A stretch of DNA of 64,000 nucleotides from VRUE01 sp033856195. GTDB taxonomy: Bacteria; Actinomycetota; Thermoleophilia; Solirubrobacterales; 70-9. Shown in pieces: positions 58,062-64,000 of this stretch. The translations under genes were made by a program, and so were the position numbers. Location of the stretch: positions 27,367 through 91,366 of the forward strand of contig JAWVFL010000086.1 in NCBI GenBank assembly GCA_033856195.1, written 5' to 3'. The first letter of the stretch is position 1. Each line of letters begins with the position of its first letter. The notes below the pieces were generated by a model, which was not told where the DNA came from, made no database searches, and was given only the letters and a program-made list of their open reading frames with translations.

Positions 58062-59146
58062 GGATCGCCGTTCTCGGCGTCGGCCTGATCGGCGGCTCGA
58101 TCGGGCTGGCCGCGCGGCGGCGACTCGAGGCGGAGGTCGTCGGTTTCGACCCCGACCCCGCAACGCTGAGCAAGGCGACCGAGGCAGGGGTCATCGAGCG
58201 GGGAGCCGCGACGGTCGCGGAGGCCTGCGATGGGGCGGAGGTGATCTTCTGCGCCGCCCCCGTGGCCGGTCTCACCGAGCTGGCGGAGGCGACGCTCGAT
58301 GCCTGCGGGCCCGACACGGTCGTCACCGATGTCGGCTCGACCAAGCGCGACATCGTCGCCGCGCTCGGCGCCGACGAGCGCTTCATCGGCGGTCACCCGC
58401 TGGCCGGGGCCGAGACCTCGGGGGTCGAGAACGCCCGTGAGGATCTCTTCGAGGGCGCCCGCTGGTACCTGACCCCGAAATCCACCAGCTCCAGCGGCCT
58501 CCTCTACGACCGCCTGCAGCGGACCGTCGCCGGCCTGGGAGCGCGCGTGCAGGCAATCGACCCGGAGGCTCACGACCGGCTGATGGCGACGATCAGCCAC
58601 CTCCCGCACGTCGTCGCCAACGTGCTGGTCGGCCAGGCGGTGGCCGAGCTGACCCGCGACTCCGAGCGCATGCCGGAGGTCGGCCCCAGCTTCCGCGACA
58701 CCACCCGCGTGGCCGGCGCCAACCCGGCGATCTGGGGGGACATCTTCGCCAGCAACAGCGATGCCGTGGCCGAGGCGGTCGACGCTGTCGCCGAGCGCCT
58801 GCGCGAGGCCGCCGAGTTGATCCGCGCCGGCGAGCGCGACGCGGTCGCGGAGTGGCATGCCGGGGCGGGCGCCGACCGCCGCCGCCTGCTCGAGACCGAA
58901 CTCGCCGGCGGGCCGCTGCGCGAGCTGCGGGTGGTCGTCTCCAACCGTCCGGGGACGATCGCCGAGCTGGCGCTCGCGCTCGGCGAGGCGGGGGTCAACA
59001 TCGAGGACATGGCGCTCTACCCGGCGCCCGACATGACTTCCGGCGCCGTCTCCCTCTGGGTCGCCGGTGACGAGCAGGCCGAACGGGCAGCGACGCTCGT
59101 GCGCGAGCTGGGCCACACGGTCAGCGCCGTCGGCAACGGCTCCTAG
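58058..59146 (+). CDS. tyrA: prephenate dehydrogenase with C-terminal ACT-like domain
   Basis: 362 residues. NAD-binding RIAVLGVGLIGGSIGLAARR, TDVGSTKRDI, FIGGHPLAGAETSGVENARE (catalytic His) and ATISHLPHVVANVL. The C-terminus (about 285-355, LRVVVSNRPGTIAELALALG) is an ACT domain, implying feedback control by an amino acid, probably tyrosine. ATG overlaps the aroG stop. Confidence 0.95.
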   Translation: MRIAVLGVGLIGGSIGLAARRRLEAEVVGFDPDPATLSKATEAGVIERGAATVAEACDGAEVIFCAAPVAGLTELAEATLDACGPDTVVTDVGSTKRDIVAALGADERFIGGHPLAGAETSGVENAREDLFEGARWYLTPKSTSSSGLLYDRLQRTVAGLGARVQAIDPEAHDRLMATISHLPHVVANVLVGQAVAELTRDSERMPEVGPSFRDTTRVAGANPAIWGDIFASNSDAVAEAVDAVAERLREAAELIRAGERDAVAEWHAGAGADRRRLLETELAGGPLRELRVVVSNRPGTIAELALALGEAGVNIEDMALYPAPDMTSGAVSLWVAGDEQAERAATLVRELGHTVSAVGNGS

Positions 59147-59148
59147 GA

Positions 59149-60450
59149 ATGGCGACGCGCTTCGATCCGGTCGGCCCGCTGCGCGGCGGCCTGCGCCCCC
59201 CCGCCGACAAGTCGATCTCCCACCGGGCCGGGATTCTCGCGGCGATGGCAGACGGGGAAACGGAGATCGAGGGATACCTGGACTCCGCCGACACGCGCTC
59301 GACGCTGGCCGCGATGCAGGCGCTCGGGGCCGAGGTGGATGGTGTCGGGGCAAACGGCATCGAGCCAGTCATTCGCGTCCGCGGCACCGGCTTGCGCGGG
59401 GCGCGCCAAACGACGATCGACGTTGGCAACGCCGGCACCTTGTTGCGGCTGCTGCCGGGCTGGCTTGCCGGGCAGCCGGGCGGCGCCTGGACGCTCGACG
59501 GCGACGACTCGATCCGCCGCCGCCCCGTCGATCGCATCGTCCTGCCACTGCGCGAGATGGGGGCCCGTTTGAGCTGCCGCGAGGAGCGCCTGCCACCGCT
59601 GGAAATCGAGGCCGCGTCGCTGCGCGGGATCGAGTACGAGCTGCCGATCGCCAGCGCCCAGGTGAAGTCCTGCCTGCTCTTCGCCGCCCTGCTGGCCGAG
59701 GGGGAGACCTGGGTGCGCGAGCCGGCCCGCAGCCGCGACCACACCGAGCGCATGCTCGCCGCCGCCGGCGCCGAAGTCACCTGGCTGCGCGGCGGGATCT
59801 CGGTCCGCCCGGCAAAACGGCTCGAGCCCGGCGATCTCGCCATCCCGGCCGATTTCTCCTCGGCCGCCTTCTTCATCGTCGCGGCACTGCTCGTTCCCGG
59901 CAGCGAGGTGTCGCTCGAGGCGGTCGGCTCCAATCCGACCAGGACCGGGCTGCTGGCGATCCTCGAGCGGATGGGCGCCTCGATCGAGGTCGAGCCGGTG
60001 GGGGAGCGCGGCGGCGAGCCGATCGGCACCGTCCGAGTCCGCGCCTCCTCGCTGCAGGGCACCGAGGCCGGCGGCGAGGAGATCCCCCTGGCGATCGACG
60101 AGCTGCCCCTGCTCGCCCTCGCTGCCTGCTTCGCCGAGGGCACGACGACGATCCGCGACGCGGCGGAGCTGCGCCGCAAGGAGTCCGATCGCGTCGCCAC
60201 CACCTGCGAGGCGCTGACAGCGCTCGGCGCGAGCGTCGAAGCGCGCGAGGACGGCATGCGAATCGAGGGAACCGGCGGCCTGCTGGGTGGCGCGATCCGC
60301 TCCCACGGCGACCACCGCATCGCCATGCTTGGCGCCGTTGCCGGGCTCGCCTCGCGCGAGGGTGTCGAGGTCGATGGCATGGACGCGGCCGCGGTCAGCT
60401 ACCCGGGCTTCGAGGCGGACCTTGCCTCGCTGGCAGCGAAGGGCGTCTGA
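59149..60450 (+). CDS. aroA: 3-phosphoshikimate 1-carboxyvinyltransferase (EPSP synthase)
   Basis: A 433-residue two-lobed transferase. PADKSISHRAGILAAMADG, NAGTLLRLLPGWLAGQPG, the second-lobe SAQVKSCLLFAALLAEG, ADFSSAAFFIVAALL, and DELPLLALAACFAEGTT with RRKESDRVATTCEAL. Starts two bases after tyrA. Confidence 0.96.
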   Translation: MATRFDPVGPLRGGLRPPADKSISHRAGILAAMADGETEIEGYLDSADTRSTLAAMQALGAEVDGVGANGIEPVIRVRGTGLRGARQTTIDVGNAGTLLRLLPGWLAGQPGGAWTLDGDDSIRRRPVDRIVLPLREMGARLSCREERLPPLEIEAASLRGIEYELPIASAQVKSCLLFAALLAEGETWVREPARSRDHTERMLAAAGAEVTWLRGGISVRPAKRLEPGDLAIPADFSSAAFFIVAALLVPGSEVSLEAVGSNPTRTGLLAILERMGASIEVEPVGERGGEPIGTVRVRASSLQGTEAGGEEIPLAIDELPLLALAACFAEGTTTIRDAAELRRKESDRVATTCEALTALGASVEAREDGMRIEGTGGLLGGAIRSHGDHRIAMLGAVAGLASREGVEVDGMDAAAVSYPGFEADLASLAAKGV

Positions 60451-60493
60451 GCGCGCAACGCCGCGAGCGGCCGCCGTCTCTACGCTGCCGCCC

Positions 60494-61132
60494 ATGGTCA
60501 TCGCCATCGACGGACCCGCGGGGGCCGGCAAGTCCACCGTGGCGCGCGCCCTTGCCACCGAGCTCGGCTTCACCTACCTCGATTCCGGGGCGATGTACCG
60601 CTGCGTGGCATTGGCAGCGCTGCGACGCGGGATCGATCTCGACGACGGGGACGCGATGGCGAGGATCGCCCGCGAAGTCTCGATTTCGCTCGACGGGGAG
60701 CGGGTGGAGCTCGACGGCGAGGACGTCAGCGAGGAGATCCGGCAGCCACGGGTAACCGAGGCCTCTTCGCGGGCCTCGATCCACCCCGGCGTGCGCGAGG
60801 CGATGGTCGAGCGCCAGCGGGAGCTGATCGCGACGGGCCGCTACGTGGCCGAGGGCCGCGACATCGGCACCGTGGTCAGCCCCGATGCGCCGCTGAAGGT
60901 CTTCCTCACCGCCTCGCCCGAAGAGCGCGCCCGCCGCCGGGCCGCCCAGACCGGCGAGGACCCGGAGGCCGTCCTAGCCGCTCAGCGTGAGCGCGACAGC
61001 CGCGACGAGAGCCGCGAGCACAGCGCCCTGCGTACTGCCGAGGACGCGGTGACGATCGACACCACGGGCTTGAGCTTGGAGCAGGTTGTCGCCCGAATCG
61101 AGTCCCTTGCCCGCGAAAGGCAGCTCACATGA
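60494..61132 (+). CDS. cmk: cytidylate kinase
   Basis: 212 residues. P-loop IDGPAGAGKSTVARALA, YLDSGAMYRCVALAAL, the CMP-binding insert of the long bacterial type, and EGRDIGTVVSPDAPLKVFLT. ATG at 60494 begins directly with the P-loop strand. Phosphorylates CMP/dCMP; aroA-cmk-der order is common in bacteria. Confidence 0.96.
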   Translation: MVIAIDGPAGAGKSTVARALATELGFTYLDSGAMYRCVALAALRRGIDLDDGDAMARIAREVSISLDGERVELDGEDVSEEIRQPRVTEASSRASIHPGVREAMVERQRELIATGRYVAEGRDIGTVVSPDAPLKVFLTASPEERARRRAAQTGEDPEAVLAAQRERDSRDESREHSALRTAEDAVTIDTTGLSLEQVVARIESLARERQLT

Positions 61133-61135
61133 CCG

Positions 61136-61180
61136 GGTGCAACGCTTTGTGGTCGACGGGGAGCCGTAAGACGTTGCACC
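61136..61180. repeat. inverted repeat between cmk and der
   Basis: GGTGCAACG (61136-61144) pairs perfectly with CGTTGCACC (61172-61180); an inner ACGG...CCGT adds a second level. 4 bases after cmk and 16 before der. Confidence 0.78.
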
Positions 61181-61196
61181 GCGGGGTGAGTCGGTC

Positions 61197-62519
61197 GTGA
61201 GCTCGCTGCCAACCGTCGCCATCGTCGGCTTCCCCAATGTCGGCAAGAGCACCCTGGTCAACCGGCTCGCCGGTGGCCGCGAGGCCGTGACCCATTCCGA
61301 GCCGGGCGTGACGCGCGACCGCAAGCGAGTGCGATGCGAATGGAACGGATTGGCCTTCGAGCTGCTCGATACCGGCGGCATCGACCTCGAGGACGAATCC
61401 GAGCTGGCCCGCGACATACAGCAGCAGGCCCGCCTCGGGATCGCCGAGGCGGACGTGGTGCTCTTCGTCGTCGATGCCCGTGCGGGAGTGCGCGCCGGCG
61501 ACGTCGAGCTGGCGAAGACGCTGCGCGGGGCCGACGTGCCGGTTCTCGTCGTCGCCAACAAGCTCGACCGGCCCGAGGACGAGCACCTGAGCGCCGAACT
61601 GAACCAGCTCGGCCTTGGCGAGCCGCTGCCGGTCTCGGCGAGCCATGGCCTCGGCAGCGGCGACCTGCTCGACCGCGTGGTCGAGCTGCTCGGCGAGCAC
61701 GCCTCGCCCAGCGAGGAGACCGATGCCGTGCGGGTCGCCGTGATCGGGCGCCCCAATGCCGGCAAGTCCTCGTTGATCAACGCCTTCCTCGGCTCCGAGC
61801 GGGTGATCGTCTCGGCCCGTGCCGGCACCACCCGCGACGCGATCGACACCGAGATCGAGGTCAACGGGCGTCGCGTCATCCTGGTCGACACCGCCGGGCT
61901 GCGGCGCCGCTCCAAGGTCGCCGGCTCGGTCGACTACTACGCCCAGCTGCGTTCTGAGCACGCGGTCGAGCGCGCCGACGTCGCCCTGGTCGTCTGCGAC
62001 GCCTCGGAGGGGATCACCGCCGAGGACCTGCGCGTCTCCGAGACGGCGATGCGGGCCGGCTGCGCAACCCTGCTGGCGCTCAACAAGTGGGACGTCACCC
62101 GCACCGACATCGACGACGCCCGCGCCCGGGTCACGCAAAAGCTGCGCCTGCGCCCCGCCGTCGTCACCTGCTCGGCAACGCGCGGCCGCAACGTCGCCAA
62201 CCTGCTGCCCAAGGCGGTGGAGCTGGCCGATCGTGCCGCCGAGCGGATTCCGACCCCCGAGCTCAACCGCTTCGTCACCGATGTCGTCGGCAAAACGCCG
62301 CCGCCGTCCCGGCGCGGCCGCCGCCTCCGCCTCTACTACTCGGCCCAGGTGGGCGAGCGCCCGCCGCGAATCGCGATCCAGGTCAACGACCGCAAGCTGA
62401 TCAACCGCGACTGGGCCTACCACCTGGAGAACCGGATGCGCGAGGCCTACGGGCTCGAGGGCGTGCCGCTCGTGATCGACTTCGTGCCCCACTCGGGCAC
62501 CCGCCGCGGCCGCCAATGA
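61197..62519 (+). CDS. der: ribosome-assembly GTPase Der (EngA)
   Basis: 440 residues with two tandem GTPase domains and a KH-like C-terminal domain. G1 motifs GFPNVGKST and GRPNAGKSS; G3 DTGG and DTAG; G4 NKLD and NKWD. C-terminal KH-like domain with RLYYSAQVGERPPRIAIQVN. Needed for 50S assembly. GTG start at 61197. Confidence 0.97.
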   Translation: MSSLPTVAIVGFPNVGKSTLVNRLAGGREAVTHSEPGVTRDRKRVRCEWNGLAFELLDTGGIDLEDESELARDIQQQARLGIAEADVVLFVVDARAGVRAGDVELAKTLRGADVPVLVVANKLDRPEDEHLSAELNQLGLGEPLPVSASHGLGSGDLLDRVVELLGEHASPSEETDAVRVAVIGRPNAGKSSLINAFLGSERVIVSARAGTTRDAIDTEIEVNGRRVILVDTAGLRRRSKVAGSVDYYAQLRSEHAVERADVALVVCDASEGITAEDLRVSETAMRAGCATLLALNKWDVTRTDIDDARARVTQKLRLRPAVVTCSATRGRNVANLLPKAVELADRAAERIPTPELNRFVTDVVGKTPPPSRRGRRLRLYYSAQVGERPPRIAIQVNDRKLINRDWAYHLENRMREAYGLEGVPLVIDFVPHSGTRRGRQ

Positions 62520-62531
62520 GCCGCCATTGCT

Positions 62532-62553
62532 CCAAGCAACCATTTAGGCTTGG
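62532..62553 (+). repeat. small hairpin before metK
   Basis: CCAAGC (62532-62537) and GCTTGG (62548-62553) flank a 10-base AT-rich loop and end 3 bases before the metK ATG, so the hairpin would cover the normal Shine-Dalgarno position, where no purine-rich site is visible. Too short to be a SAM riboswitch. Confidence 0.5.
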
Positions 62554-62556
62554 CCG

Positions 62557-63807
<1,251 letters not shown>

Positions 63808-63818
63808 GCTCAAGCGGC

Positions 63819-63963
63819 GAGGAGGCTGGTCACCCTCCAGTCGAATTGATGTCGCACGCGCTTCGCGCTTAGCGACGGATCTCCAGCGCGGCTGACGCCG
63901 CGCAATAGACAGATTGCATATCGCCGCTTCGCGACATTAGCCTGGAGGGTGACCAGCCTCCTC
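63819..63963. repeat. large multi-hairpin palindrome after metK
   Basis: Perfect 22-base arms (63819-63840, 63942-63963) enclose about 100 bases with their own hairpins, such as GCGCGGC/GCCGCGC and GTCGC/GCGAC. Weaker pairing (GCTCAAGC with GCTTGAGC) extends beyond the arms. There is no open frame of substance from 63808 to the window end. It could be a structured RNA, a strong terminator or a non-autonomous mobile element; the region right of the window is needed. Confidence 0.85.
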
Positions 63964-64000
63964 TCGAAAGGTGCTTCAGGAGCGGCTTGAGCGGGGATGC

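Noticed and set aside
62520..62556. Possible SAM riboswitch before metK
   Set aside because: Only 37 bases are available and they form one small hairpin, far too short for any known SAM riboswitch class.

Overview
The window is high-GC DNA packed with genes, many of them translationally coupled (ATGA/GTGA/TTGA overlaps) and often starting with GTG or TTG. Gene content points to an actinobacterium: a dcw cluster with ftsZ but no ftsA, DNPR-type (meso-DAP) MurE, a Tad pilus operon and Ku/LigD-type end joining. The secreted protein at 2280-2978 has an N-terminus I associate with Thermoleophilia (Solirubrobacterales-like). That placement is an inference.

Layout. 1-2260: divergent NarL-type sensor kinase (cut by the left edge) and LuxR-type response regulator. 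3088-9544: a cobalamin riboswitch heads a coupled five-gene operon with two DUF4430 surface proteins, EcfT, a double-ATPase EcfA and an S-component fused to an extracellular alpha/alpha toroid. Together these look like a bacterial ECF vitamin B12 importer whose receptor parts match the two halves of animal intrinsic factor/transcobalamin. 9620-15673: nitroreductase, glpD, a degenerate Rho-like protein, a hypothetical, a CpsB-like PHP phosphatase, a PfkB kinase and a DUF192 protein. 15682-20590: a two-component pair running into a partial Tad/Flp pilus operon (CpaB, CpaF, TadB, TadC). 21602-37383: the dcw cluster mraZ-rsmH-ftsL-ftsI-murE-murF-mraY-murD-ftsW-murG-murC-murB-ftsQ-ftsZ. 37984-42486: glycine cleavage system gcvT-H-PA-PB. 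43120-44964: Ku and LigD polymerase. 45068-46503: FetAB-like ABC system. 46508-50192: beta-propeller protein, M14 peptidase, ECF sigma factor and propeller anti-sigma on the minus strand. 50295-51899: MFS exporter. 52025-63807: trpS, scpA-scpB-rluB, then an aromatic block (aroH, hisC, aroG behind an aromatic leader peptide, tyrA, aroA) followed by cmk, der and metK.

The most unusual feature is not a gene. More than twenty inverted repeats sit in nearly every gap where genes do not overlap, and several lie inside genes. Five copies (6830, 12725, 14182, 25397, 29289) form one family. Each has a conserved inner stem ACTTTTTCGG/CCGAAAAAGT around a ~32-33 nt loop, flanked by 19-25 bp GC-rich arms that differ between copies but are perfectly or almost perfectly complementary within each copy. 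One copy is translated in frame as the linker between the two ATPase domains of EcfA; another supplies the last codons and the stop of mraY. Other large palindromes (37398, 51903, 54431, 63819) use the same plan with unrelated cores. No tRNA, rRNA, CRISPR array, insertion sequence or prophage was seen.
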